Assembly: GCA_021014945.1 (NCBI GenBank)
Contig: MU266377.1
Span: forward strand, 1 to 64,000
Origin: Leucogyrophana mollusca
Taxonomy: Eukaryota; Basidiomycota; Agaricomycetes; Boletales
DNA length: 64,000 nt
Direction of reading: 5' to 3'
A program made the translations under genes and the position numbers. A model generated the notes under the pieces. The model was given only the letters and a program-made list of their open reading frames with translations. It ran no database searches and was not told the DNA's origin. Shown here one piece after another: positions 24,497 through 36,000 of the stretch (position 1 is the first letter of the stretch; every line of letters begins with the position of its first letter).

Positions 24497-24712
24497 TGGA
24501 GAGGGCGATCGGAATGCTCGTCGGCATTCGGATGCCAACATTTTTGTCGTGCACGTGATCTGCCGAGATCGGCTATATTCCCGGCGATTAGATGATCGAT
24601 TTGGAGGCGCTCGAAATTAATCTGACCTCTGATTTTTCTTGAAGCTCTCCATTCTACGATAGCACTTCCCCTTGCTTTTTCTTGTTAGATCAACCCTTTC
24701 TTTACGCCCACC
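24497..24712. promoter_or_regulatory. Shared UTP15/TCTP divergent promoter with E-box
   Basis: The 216 bp between the UTP15 and TCTP start codons must serve both. A palindromic CACGTG E-box at 24552-24557, in the context GCACGTGATC, fits bHLH factors of the Cbf1/Ino2 kind. Pyrimidine-rich tracts (CTTGCTTTTTCTTG, CCCTTTCTTTACGCCC) precede the TCTP ATG, as in many growth-related genes. Confidence 0.45.
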
Positions 24713-25536
24713 ATGTTGTTGTTCCAAGACATAATTTCCGACGATGAGATGTTCACCGATGCCTTCCCTCAGTGAGATCGTCCTTGTCTGCCCGGTCCGG
24801 TTGATTGTAACCGTCATATCACTCTGCAGCAAAATTGTCGACGATATCGTGTACGAAGTCGACTGCCAGATGATCACCGTAAAGAGCGGTGCCGATGTTG
24901 ACATTGGTGCGTTCTCTGATCATGGAAACAAGTCTCTGGTACTTAGTGCGGGGTGTAGGTGCCAATCCTTCCGCGGAAGAACAGGAAGAGGCTCTGGAGG
25001 AGGGTGCTTCGCAGGTCAACAACGTTGTTCACTCTTTCGGTCTCTCCCCGACCACGTTTGACAAAAAAAGCTATCTCGCCTATCTTAAGGTTCGTATCCT
25101 TGGGTGGATCGCCTTCATTGTCTCATGGTATTCATCGGCTCGCAGGGATACATGAAAGCTGTCAAAGCGAAGCTCCCCGCGGATCGTGTGGATGCCTTTG
25201 AAAAGGGCGCCCAGGGTTACGCCAAGAAGATTGTCGCCAACTTCAAGGACTTTGAATTCGTGAGTGCTGAATTGCAGTTAGAGAGGACAGCTCTGACGAA
25301 ACCGAAATTTCAGTACACCGGCAAAGACATGAACGCAGAAGGAATGGTTGCATTGTTGAACTACCGCGTGAGTGCGTTTTCGGCTTTGGATTATTCGTTC
25401 TCACATGCATTTCTTCCAGGAGGATGGTGTCACCCGTAAGTGTCCATGTTGCTTCCAGCGTAACACAATATTGAATGAAGTCTCCACAGCCTATTTCACT
25501 TTTTGGAAGGATGGTCTTAAACAAATTAAGCTCTGA
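24713..25536 (+). CDS. TCTP: Translationally controlled tumour protein homologue (TCTP)
   Basis: The start MLLFQDIISDDEMFTDAFP is the classic TCTP opening, in the strong context CCCACCATG. Spliced exons continue with YEVDCQMITVKSGADVDIG, GASQVNNVVHSFGLSPTTFD, KSYLAYLKGYMKAVKAKLP and KIVANFKDFEFYTGKDMNAE. The protein ends DGVTPYFTFWKDGLKQIKL. Length is near the usual 168-170 residues. TCTP is an abundant cytosolic protein tied to growth control, microtubules and stress. It has four or five introns of about 50-75 nt. Confidence 0.96.
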
Positions 25537-25749
25537 GTTTCTCTTTTCTTTAGGAGTATTATGGATGCTGGTTTGAGGCCTGTAAATGTCCAATTCACCA
25601 AGTGCCTGCGTGATAGACAACGTCAGCGAGCGCCCATGTTGCTCAAGAATTGGGCATCAAGTCGGATTGGAACTATTCCATTATTAAATGCAAAAAGCAT
25701 GGGACTGTATACATCTCGTCCTTTGTCAGACGTACTAATTAACGTTGCG

Positions 25750-27524
25750 TCACAACTCGTCATGCGCCTCAAAGGGTGCTTGCGAGGCATCCTCCGTTTC
25801 GATCTTGACTGCAGGCTTGAGGCTGTTCTTCGCATTGTCGTCGACGAATGCGATAAGGCTCTCCAAAGCGCGTTCACCGTCGTAGTCGAGGAACTCGCGG
25901 GTACCAGCAGGCTTGAACTTCAATGTGGGGAAACCGGAGATACGGAAAGGAACAGAAGCAGGAAGGTCATTCTCCTGAGCTTCCATCTTGGCACTTCATG
26001 GGACGAATCAGCCATATTGACTGGACTAGGAAATGAGTGTACGTACATGACAATCTGGTCCTTAACGTCGGCATAGTGATCCCCGAGTGAGTCCCAGATG
26101 GGCTTCAAACGCTTGCAGTGACCGCACCTACGCATTGAAGATTTAATACATGTCGGAATAGGCAAGCAGACGACGCACCAAGTAGCATAGAATTCGATAA
26201 AGACATCCTTGGAGTCGTCGAACACAACCTCCTCGAATTGCTTGCCAACAACGGTGAAGACGCTCTCGTCTTGGGTTTCAGGGATAGGCTCGCTCTTTAA
26301 TTGAGGCACAAGTTTGCCAGCGAGGAAGTCTGAGACCATTTCTGACACCTCCTTGGGTTCAACGGCGGTGTTCTGGTCGTAGGGGTACTTGAGCTGCTTC
26401 TCGAGATCCTGGATGACGAAGCTGGGCCACTTGGGCTCAACCAAGTTCAAGGCCTTGGCGTGATCACCAAACTTGGTGGCATCGATCCAAACGAAGTTGA
26501 CCTTGCCCCGGAACTCAGATGCAACGGGTTTAAGAGCCTCGATGTACTCGGGCGTCTTCTCGTCAGTGGGGTCGACGAAGAGGTACGCGAGGGGGTTGCC
26601 GCTGACGGCGTAGATCGCGTAAGTCTCCCCGTTAACCTCACCAATGATGGGGATGGAGAGGTACTGGAGCCAGTCCTCGATTTCTTTCACGTTAGCCGAG
26701 GCGACAGGGTAGGGGTAGTTTGTCGAGGGCTCGTCGAAGTTGCGGTAAGTGACAATAGCAGGAGGTGTGACACCAGCGGCGGCGATGGCCTCAGCGTCGG
26801 TGGTAATACCGAACAGGTAGTCGTCGCGGTGCTTTTCTGCTGCCGCACTGAATTCAGCGGCAGGCGCAGCTGTCGAGGAGGGAAGGTAGGCAACGATGAC
26901 AATCTTGTCAGCCTTTTGGAACTCGTCGAGGTTGGCGGCTGTGACGTCGGATACAGCTGGGAGGGATTGCCTGCAGAGGAGGTCAAGTAATGTTCACAAA
27001 AAGTCATGTGGAAAACGTACTTGATCATGTAGCTGACGATGCCATCAGCTTTCCGAGGACCCGTGTAATCACTGGGGGTACCACTTCTGAAGACCTTCAG
27101 GGTGCTAAAAGACAAGACCGTCAATCGCTGCAGAACTCCCGAGAGGGTTGGCAAAACCACTCACGGGTAACCCTGGACACCGTGAGTCTGACAAAGGTCG
27201 GCCTGGTCTACACAGTCGACCTTCGCGAGCTTGATGTTTTTCTCCTTCAGGGCAGTAGCGGCCTCCTCATAGTGAGGAGCAAGAGCCTTGCAGTGCCCGC
27301 ACCTAATCAATGTGAGCCTTTCGACCTATACTCAAGCTGCCTACAGCCCTTACCATGGTGCAAAGAACTCCACCAGAATCAAAGACTCCGGCTTGACGGC
27401 CGACTCGAACGTCTCGGCGGTGAGACTGAGGACATCTGATGCAGTGGCCTCAGCGGCTTCGCCAGCGACGAGGGACGCGAAAGCAATAGCGGACGCCGCC
27501 GAAACGAGGAACGAAAAACGCATT
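25750..27524 (-). CDS. PDI1: Protein disulfide isomerase, ER (PDI1-type)
   Basis: The signal peptide [21 protein letters not shown] is followed by the a-b-b'-a' thioredoxin layout. Both active sites are present: [12 protein letters not shown] in the first domain and [12 protein letters not shown] in the last. The b' part includes [20 protein letters not shown]. The a' domain ends [16 protein letters not shown], and the C-terminus is the ER-retention signal HDEL. The enzyme forms and reshuffles disulfides in secreted proteins, such as the PEP4 protease and wall protein encoded nearby. In both active sites an intron falls inside the tryptophan codon just before CGHC. Length is about 500 residues, normal for the family. 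Confidence 0.96.
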
Positions 27525-28064
27525 GCTGAATGCGCGAATGAGATAAGGAGAAAAGGACTGTTCTGCAGTTGATCACGAGTGCACGCGCTTTTTAAAGTTG
27601 CAACGAAATGTCTACGTGTCAAGTTTGTATGTGCTTGTATAATAAGCGCTTGGCTTAGCCTCGGCCTGCTTAGCCCCAGTTCACCCTGACCTCAGGTCAG
27701 CTCATGAACAGTACTAACGTAAGACTCTTGCCCTGGCTGTGTGTCGAGGACCAGAGGTGAATTCAACGACGGGAAAGAATCAATTCCATTTGTGCAGTAT
27801 TAATGTGCTCCTTCGTCCATGCAAAAACATCGGACACTTGCTCCACTTCAAGCTGAACCTCCCGCGAGGCTTTTCCGCGGTGAGCACGAGAGGGTGTGAC
27901 CAGGATTATATCAGATGATGGTAGCGTACTTATCCAGTCTGGAACATCAAAGGCACAGGGTACTAAGTAGGTACAGACGTCTACATTCCGGATACATCGC
28001 GATCATCAGCAAGCGTGACTACGAACCCCCCTGCTCCCATCAGCCGTCGCTCGGTGGAGACAGT
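27525..28064. promoter_or_regulatory. PDI upstream region with inverted repeat
   Basis: No gene is seen in these 540 bp. They contain the PDI promoter and the verprolin 3' UTR. A perfect inverted repeat, CTGACCTCAGGTCAG (27686-27700), lies about 165 bp upstream of the PDI ATG. Two TTAGCC-containing repeats (GGCTTAGCC, GCTTAGCCCC) are close by. The repeat could be a dimeric-factor operator; no known unfolded-protein element was recognised. Confidence 0.35.
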
Positions 28065-29449
28065 TTAGAGACTTGAGAGATCAAAGTCACTGCCTCTTTG
28101 TCGCCCACCTCCGTACTGTCGCACACCCGCCGTGAATGTACGAGGCGGGGGAAAGTCGGTTGTAGGGAAAGTGTGAGAGCCAGCATTGGGCGGAGGTGAC
28201 GGTACTGAAATTAGATGGGTCAGTGGTTATGCCTTCATTGTATCTCGAAAACCTACTTTTACGCGTCGGGGGTGCCCTTGTGATGCCGTTAACATGCCCA
28301 TTACTCGACAACCTTCCAGGAGGTAATGATGGTGGGGTTGTGTTATCCACTGGTGAGGGAGTTGAAGCAGTCCGCGATCTCTGCGAGCTGGGAGGACGTG
28401 GTGGCGTTACTACGGGCGGTGCAAGACTTGCTCGAGCTGGAGATGGCCCAGGCGGTGGGGGTGGGGCTTTCGGCTCCACCTCTGAGAGAGCACGGACACG
28501 AGCTGGGGGCGCAGGAGGGCCGTCAGAAACAGGTAGCTTGCGAGTCGGGGGTAGTGGAACGGAACGCGAAGGGGAAGAAATTGACGAGGGTCTGGCTGGC
28601 GGTGGTGGGGGTGCCCTTCCAATTGTAGCGGGTGGAGGGGGAGCCTTCCGGCTGGGGGGGGCTGGAGCTTGTACGCTGTTGCGAGCAGGAGGTGGCGGTG
28701 GCACAGCTCGAGCTACCACGGAAGGTGTAGCTCTAGGTGGGGAAGCGCTACGAGATGCCACAGGCGGAGGAGCGCGAGCAGGTGGTGGGGGAGCCGACGG
28801 AGCAGCCGGTGCAGGAGATGCACTCCGACCTACGGGAGGGGGTCGACGGGGTGGTGGTGGTGCATTTGTTTTTGGAGGAGGAGTGCTGCGTGAAGGCAAA
28901 GATGGTGCTACGCTCCGTGAAGGCAAAGATGGTGCTACGCTCCGTGAAGGTAAGGTGGGCGCTGCGCTTCGCGATGGAAGAGTTGGTGCTGGTGCTGGTC
29001 TACTTGGAGGCGTAGGCGCGGATGGTGGCGGTGGCGCAGGCACAGAAGGCCTCGGAGGGGCAGATCTGGCCGGTGGAGAAGGAGCACTTGGCGCAGATGA
29101 TGGCGCTGCCCGTCCAGGTATTGAGGGGGGCTTTCCTAGGGTTGGTGGTTTCGCTACGGTTGTTGAAGATAAGGAAAGATATATCAATAATGAAGAGGCA
29201 CGTACCCAGATTACTTTGGCCAGCAGGCTTCAGCTTTGGCATGCCTCCCGCAAAGAGACCACCAAGCTGGGGAGGTCCGCCACCTGCCGCGGCCATGGGA
29301 GCAGATGGGGCAGCCCCACCCCTCGCGGGACCACCTCCGCCGCCACCACTGGGCTTTGCATCGATGGCGGGTGCACTGCGATCATTAGTTTCTGCCTTCT
29401 TGAGCCTCTTTCCTGCCTGGATTTGCTTTAGTAGTTCACTGGAGGCCAT
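28065..29449 (-). CDS. VRP1: Verprolin / WASP-interacting protein (WIP) homologue
   Basis: The N-terminus, MASSELLKQIQAGKRLKKAE followed by TNDRSAP, is a WH2 actin-binding motif. A glycine-rich patch and LFAGGMPKLKPAG follow. About 330 residues are then extremely proline-rich, with many PPPPP, LPSRS and PPxR elements able to bind SH3 and profilin. Resolving the last intron changes frame and gives HTFPTTDFPPPRTFTAGVRQ, a WIP-like C-terminal WASP-binding patch, ending DFDLSSL. Verprolin joins actin monomers, WASP and Arp2/3 at endocytic patches. A Gly-rich frame on the opposite strand is only the antisense of this bias. Confidence 0.85.
28892..28972. repeat. 27-bp tandem repeat in verprolin coding sequence
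   Basis: Three direct copies of a 27-bp unit run in phase with the reading frame. Copies one and two (28892-28918 and 28919-28945) are identical, and copy three (28946-28972) has diverged. Each unit encodes nine residues of the LPSRSVAPS kind. In-frame units can be gained or lost without breaking the protein. Confidence 0.85.
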
Positions 29450-29785
29450 GGTCAGCGAGGGTTATGGGTGAGATGGATGCGCCAGGCTGCGCAACACTCG
29501 GAGGTTCATAAATAGCCGTAAATAAAATACATGTTATATTAGGCGCTCGGCGCTATTTTATAGCACTGAGCTCGTCTTGCTCTAACTTAAGCCTCAGTAT
29601 TATATATCGATAACATATCGGGGGGTGAATTGCCTGGGCCGAGGGAACATAGCGAGCGTGAACTAAACCTATGTAGGTTAGCATGTAAGTATAGCTTCAA
29701 GACTCCTCGCCGTCATACAGAATTCCGCTACCGGTAGCCAGCATCTCGTGTGGTGACTACACGAAGGAAGGGTGGATAGATCAGC
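29450..29785. other. Spacer between verprolin and the seven-helix gene
   Basis: These 336 bp hold the verprolin promoter and the 3' UTR of the downstream membrane-protein gene. The stretch near 29515-29620 is A/T-rich (ATAAATAGCC, TATTATATATCGATAACATA). No gene was found. Confidence 0.5.
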
Positions 29786-32150
29786 CTAGAATTCCTGGTA
29801 ATGGAACTGGGCTACCCTCACCTCATAAACCACCTTGCCTCCAGTGGATATCTCCTCAATAGGGGACCACGCTTTGGGCGGGGGGCGGGGACCTCGAATA
29901 CGCTTCCCTAGCTCCTGTCTAGTGCGCATTCCCAGGTCCGTAGGACTATCATCATTACTATTATCCGCGACTACGCTGTGTCCGATTAAAATAGGAAGAG
30001 GCCGCACATATTTGCGTGATGCGGCGCGACCTAGGGACCTAGAAGACTGTTCGCCAGAGGTTAGTCGTCTGAACACTCTCCCGGGGCTTTGTGCCAGAGC
30101 GCCCTCCGTGGAACCCGCGAAAGTGACAGATCTAGACGACGGGGTCCTCTGACCAAAAGTCAGGCGCCGGCCATGTCGGGGTGTAGGCAACGGAGGTGGC
30201 TCTGTAGGGGATGCCACAGGTACAACCACAGTGGCCCAGGAATGAGGACGAAAGGTAGTCGGTGTAGATGTCGATGTATCCACAAGAGACCCAAAACTAG
30301 TCGTCGAGGGCATAGCGCTGGCGCAGGACCGGCGCAGATTCCTCTTTGTCATGTCCACTTGACTGAGGGACTTTGCGCGAACAATATCGGACCCGTAACG
30401 AACAGAGTCTGCAGAGTGGGGCTGAGGTGATGGCGATCTAGCACTAACGTGTGATGAGAAGGTGGGTACCGTGATGCGGGGACGAATCGGCAAGCCTGTG
30501 CGTTTCGGGGAACCTTCCTGAAGGAATTGTTTGGCGTACTCGTCCTGGTTGAGGAGGATATGCCGCGGTTCTTTGTGCGCTTCCGAGACAGGCTGGGGAA
30601 TGCTGGGCATCGCTTCAGAGTCATAGCGATAGAGATTTCGGAGGTCGGCAAACGAGTCTTCAGAGAGGGTAGGAACGGTGGACACAGTTGGACCAAGCAT
30701 ACGAGGCGCCAACTGCGTGTACTTTGTTCTTGAGGCAACTTGTACGACAGCGGCTTTGATACTCTGAGCGGTGGATGTGTCGAGGCTGTGCGTACTGTTG
30801 CCGTCACTCCCAGCCGGAGACCATGACGTCCCAGCATCAGCCTGCATCGTAGACGAGCTAAGGGCTCGGGCAGCGAAAGGATGATTGGGTATGTGGGTTT
30901 GGATAGAAAGTCGCGGAAACCTGGACGATCGTGCAGTGGGAATTGCCGAACCGGGGATGCTCGTTGGCGGTATGGATATGGTATCCCCCGTTACGATTGT
31001 TGCTACTGGCTTATTGAACGTGACTGCAGCCAAGATCTGTTAACGCTCGGCATGGCAGAAGTCCAATTTGGGCCTACCTAAAACGGCTAAAGCACCAATG
31101 CTGAAGGGAACGAAGTCTCCAACGATACTGATGAACATGGCGTCGGGTACGACCGTGAGCAGTTCTAGAAGCAAGAGAGACAGAGCGCGCAGAATCCTGG
31201 TGTCCACGAGTGCTCCTACACGATGTCGAAATTCAAGGAATGATGGTGCTATCAACAAAAACAGTCGAACGACGAGACAAAGCTCGACGAGCAGGAACCA
31301 GATAGACGTAGTCAAGGACGTGGGCAGATAGCTGACAGTTCAGCGATTAGAGTGACATCTGAGGCAAGAGATACACCCATACCGGACCCTATAGCAGAAG
31401 TACACTCCGAGCTGCGGGACGAATCTGCGGGACGAGTGGGTCATTTAGTTAACTCTTGTATGATTGGAGTCCAGGACATACTCAATTGCTCCTGTGCTGA
31501 TTGCGTATGTCGCAAAAACCAAAGCTGTGGTTTATTGCATCAGAAATATATCATTTATCGACATTGATGAAATAAACGCACCGATTCCAACAAACAGCCA
31601 GCCGCAGAACAGGTAGGTCTCCCACTGTTTAATGCCGAGCCTCCTGAGCTCGAGAGTCAGAATGATCAGTCCAATGAGGCGTGCACACGCGCCCGATATG
31701 CCACCCCACGTGACCACGAATGCTGAAAGGAAAGATGTTAGATTCATACGAGGCAACTGCATTGCACTTACCACATGCGCCTGGCCCGCTGCTCGCGTTG
31801 AAGGTCAACAGGGACGCAAAACGTGCGGTGCTGGCGAATGCAAAACAGAACGAAAGCGTGGCAACGAGAATCTGACTGCCATCATTTGCGGCGATTAAGC
31901 CGGACACGTTCACGGTAGGCAAGCGTGTCTTGTCCAACTTCTCGACCGCTGTCCAGCGCGAGCCGCTGCCGGTATGGTCTTTCGTGCGCACCTTGGAGGA
32001 TGGAAGATGCAAACGGAAACTTTGGCCGGCTACCAATGATACAATGCTGTACACGCTGTAGAGAAAGACCCAACCGAGAAAGAAAGCCGCGATCTGTCGG
32101 CTGTATTGGATTAGCCATCGAATGAGCACTTTGGACGGGTAGGGCGACAT
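29786..32150 (-). CDS. Unrecognised seven-helix membrane protein with long Ser/Pro-rich tail
   Basis: Hand splicing of six exons gives about 690 residues. Seven hydrophobic helices are visible: AAFFLGWVFLYSVYSIVSLV; ILVATLSFCFAFASTARF; FVVTWGGISGACARLIGLII; YLFCGWLFVGIGALVFATYA; IWFLLVELCLVVRLFLLIAP; ALSLLLLELLTVV; and FVPFSIGALAVLV. A loop between helices 1 and 2 carries NVSG, a possible glycosylation site. About 390 residues of Ser/Thr/Pro/Arg-rich tail follow, ending RVAQFHYQEF. The seven helices with a long soluble tail resemble a receptor, but no family motif was recognised. The ATG at 32150 was chosen; a start at 32356 with a 191-nt intron would add a few residues. It could be a basidiomycete-specific family. 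Confidence 0.65.
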
Positions 32151-33053
32151 GAACCCACTAGTCAGGATGGGCCATAAACTCGCTGGAGGATGGCGTGCTA
32201 GTGCCCTGCACGAAAACCATTTCCCCGCTGCCAGCGCTAGGCATGACAAGTATGAACAGATAGAAAGGCAAGAGAACGAAAAGAAAAGAATGAGCCCAGC
32301 TCTGAGGGAAACGTCAAAAATAAAGAGAAAATGAGAACCAGCCTCTACCCTGGCATCCAGCAGACGTGGTAGGATGGAAGGAGAACAGGCGGTGACGATC
32401 GAGTTGTTGAGCACCGTACCCTGTCTCAAGCAGCACTGCCTACCTGCTCCCAAATGCGACTGCAGTTCGCGAGTCGGCTTAAACTCGGTTAGTGGCGCCG
32501 TAACACAACATTTATACCATCCGTCTTACGCAGATGGGCCTTTCCTCTCGGGAAACCGCTTGACAACACGGCATGCCGTTGCAAACATCAGTCGCTGTGT
32601 GGGTGCAAGTGTTTCGGCCTACTCGTAGATGGCTTCGCAAGGTCGACGTCGTTCAGATGCGACGAGGCACTGATGGAAAGTTGGAAACCAAGGCTTCAAG
32701 ATCAAGTATTGGGATCCACCGATTGCTACAGCGATTGTGAACACCTGGGCCAAGAGATCGACACCATAACGCTCTGGTCTGGTAGGCCCATCAGGAAGGC
32801 TGGGATAGATCCTTACCCGGTACCGATAGAAACAGGCTACAGTTAGGCTACAGCATTAATTACTGTAATATGTAGCGCAGCTCGAAAAATAACCTTCAAA
32901 AGCAAACGACCCCTCCTATGGGAGGTGGAGGTGACTGTGACTGTCCAAACTTTGAACCAAACAACCTTTCCAGGCTCTGTTAATAACCAATTATATGGCT
33001 TGCCTCCTGCCTCGATCCTGACCCCTTGACCGTCCGAGTCTGTTACTGCAGTC
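32151..33053. other. Divergent spacer between the seven-helix gene and TRA1
   Basis: About 900 bp lie between two divergent genes. Apart from the TATA-like element and a possible small 5' exon of the membrane-protein gene (32349-32356), no gene is supported. Open frames here lack family features. Confidence 0.45.
32511..32516 (-). promoter_or_regulatory. TATA box candidate for the seven-helix gene
   Basis: On the minus strand GGTATAAATG is a good TATA element about 360 bp upstream of the chosen ATG. If used, the transcript would begin near 32480. It would then include either a long leader or a small first exon, such as the ATG at 32356. Confidence 0.35.
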
Positions 33054-36000
33054 ATGGACAACATTCCGCAGTTGGGCACGGCCGCTGACCTTGAGATGCG
33101 AGCGGCTCGCATTGCTGACCCAGGCATAGGTTGGTTTCTTCTTGTTGGCGCCGCCATTCGCTGACCACCCCACAGACCTGAAGACCAAACACACTGTTGC
33201 TTGCGAACTGAGAGAAATGATAGACACGGTACGAGATGTGGAGTCTGCACGAGTGTTTCCACAGATGATCCCAGTCCTGCTCGAAATCCTGCGCTCTGGA
33301 GAGCCTGCTTACCACAAGGACACCCTCGAATACCAGTTCCGACGCGTCCTACTCGAAGTCCTCCACCGCATTCCATATAACGATGTCATTAAATCCCAGG
33401 CTGTCGTCCTTCTCGGTGGCATGCTTCATATACTTCGACATGACAACGAGGAGAATGGTGTCACGTCTTGCAAGATCATCATCGACCTTCTACGATCGTT
33501 CAGGACCTTGACAGAAGAGCTCGTTTCCGAATTCATGGGTATATGTCAAGATGTATTTCGCAACATGAGGGGGCTAGTTGAAGAGACTCTGTCCGAGGAT
33601 TCGGTCGTGCTGGATGTGAACATTGTGTTGCCCAGTATCCGTAGTTTCAAAGTTCTTGCCGAGATGGGCATGGTTGTGGTCACCTTCTCTCAGAGTCATC
33701 GCCCATTGGTGATGACTGTCATTCAAACTACGCTCGGTCTCAACTTCGAGGTCCTTGCTCTTGAGTCCCCTGCTCAGAAGAAGGCAAGAGAGGACTACGA
33801 AGCAATGGGGGGATACTGGGCTGGCATGGCGCCCACTATCAAGAACCCACACACATACGCGGATTTCATAACCGCTCAGATCAAGGTCTGTAGCTCCTAT
33901 TCGTTCGCGTTGGTTCAGCTCACCTTCGTCTCAGATGGTATCCTATGTGGCGTATATTATGAGGGGATTCGGAGAGCAATTCGACTCGTTCGGCGAAAGA
34001 CTAATTCTATCAGCGCTGCGTTTGCTGCAAGATTGCCCTGCCAATGGTATACAGGCTCGCAAGGTGAGGCGTTGTAATTTATCCAAGTCAAGTGCTTACC
34101 AGTTACCCCAGGATTTAATGGTCGTTCTCCGGCATCTTATAGGAACACCTCATCGCAAAGCTCTGCTTCCACAGATGGATAAGTTGTTCAATGAACACAT
34201 TCTTTTGGGTAACGGCGTAGGTAGTCGGGAAACTCTACGGTCAGCATTCGTTTACGCATCAAGAGGTACATACTGATTGTATGGGTTAGACCTACAGCAT
34301 ACGCTGCGGTTGCAGATCTCGTTCATCATCTTCGTGCTGAACTGACCGCAAACCAGTTGGCCCGCGTTGCCAAACTGTATTCTGCGCTCATCCACAACCC
34401 GTATCTCAGCCATAATCTCCATACTTTATTCGCAAAAATGATGTTCGGTCTCATCGAAAACATTACAACCAAGGACACTCCTCAGGGAGCCGCCCGAGTC
34501 CTCGGTGCAATGTTTGAAACATGCGTTGACAAAGTCGATGCTTTGACCGTGGTCCTGGACAATGTGCTAGAAAGAGCAGAAAAGACGAAGAAGACGGGTG
34601 AACCCGAAGACGATTTCGCCTTAATAGAGAAAGTCAGGCCAGTGGCTGGCGCTGTTTACGCGGTCGACAAACCAGAGGAGGTTATGCTTGGTATGTCAAC
34701 ATTCATCACTTCACAATATTGGTAATTGACATGCAAGCATAGAATGTCGCTTTTTGTTCCGTACTTTGCTGCACGGCTTCCGCGTGTGCTTGGGTGGGCT
34801 GAAGAAATGTGACGCCCCAATTCCCGATGGAACACTTATTTTCCGGTTGTTCGAGAGCTGCATTAAATGCATGGCGCTTTTCGATGCAGAACTTCGCGAG
34901 GCGCAGGAAGTGATGGACTGGTTCGTTTCAGTTCTTCTCGAGGTCAACTTACATGTCTTCCAGGAGGTATGGACGCACAAGATAGACTTATTTTTCACCG
35001 CGGCACAAAAACGTCCAAACCTCCTCCACATTGCGCAGCTACTCTTCAGTCGAGAATCGGTTTCCCCGACATTAGAAGCGATTGTTCTTCGTTTCCTGAT
35101 TGAACGGCTGCCACTCCTCGGCGAATACGATGACGCAACGGCTGTAGCATCCATACGACTGTTCAAGATGGGTTTCAATGCAGTAACGACGTTCCCGGCT
35201 ACCAACGAACCCATTCTAGCATCGCACCTGGCGAAACTCATCATGGATTGCTTCCCCCTTGCCGCTAAGGCAACGAAGCCCACCAATTATTTCCACTTGC
35301 TTCGAGGCTTATTTCGAGCCATCGGCGGGGGCGGAGGGAGGTTTGAGCTCCTCTACAAGGAAGTATTACCTCTCCTCCCCGAGATGCTGGAGAGTCTTAA
35401 CCGCCAGCTGCTCGCTTCAGAGGGCTATAGTCGGGACATGATCGTCGAGCTTTGCCTCACGGTTCCGTTACGCCTGACACACCTTCTCCCTCACCTCACG
35501 TATCTCATGCACCCGCTTGCGCTGGCCTTACGAGGGACCCCAGAGCTAGTTTCGCAAGGTCTACGCACTCTGGAGCTTTGTATTGACAACCTAACCCCCG
35601 ACTTTCTCGATCCTACGCTGAGCACAGTATTGCGGGAGTTGATGGAGGCGTTGCATAGCCACCTGAAGCCTCTGCCAGCGAATCACCATCACGCTCATAC
35701 CACTATTCGCATCCTAGGCAAGCTTGGCGGTCGAAATCGCCGGTTGCTCAGCAAGGAACCCAATCTTGAATTCAAGCAATACTCACAGCCCGCGAAGGTT
35801 CCGATATCCTTCGGGGGGACCATCGAGAGAGTTGAGTTAGGGGCGATGTCGAGCTTGGCCTCTCGAACTTTGAGCAGAGCTGCGCCGCCTTACCGGGCCC
35901 ACGCGTTCACTTTTCTAGAAACTTGTTTGACCGTTTTGCTGCACGAGGTCAAGCATCTATATTTCGTGTTTGAATTTTCGTATCTAACGTCCTCTACCTA

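Noticed and set aside
28140..28260. Apparent frameshift at the verprolin C-terminus
   Set aside because: A short intron explains it; after splicing the sequence reads FPTTDFPPPRTFTAGVRQ, as expected for the family.
28196..29431. 411-codon Gly-rich frame on the plus strand
   Set aside because: It is the antisense of the proline-rich verprolin coding sequence (CCN codons read backwards as GGN). Verprolin has WH2 and WASP-binding motifs and this frame has none.
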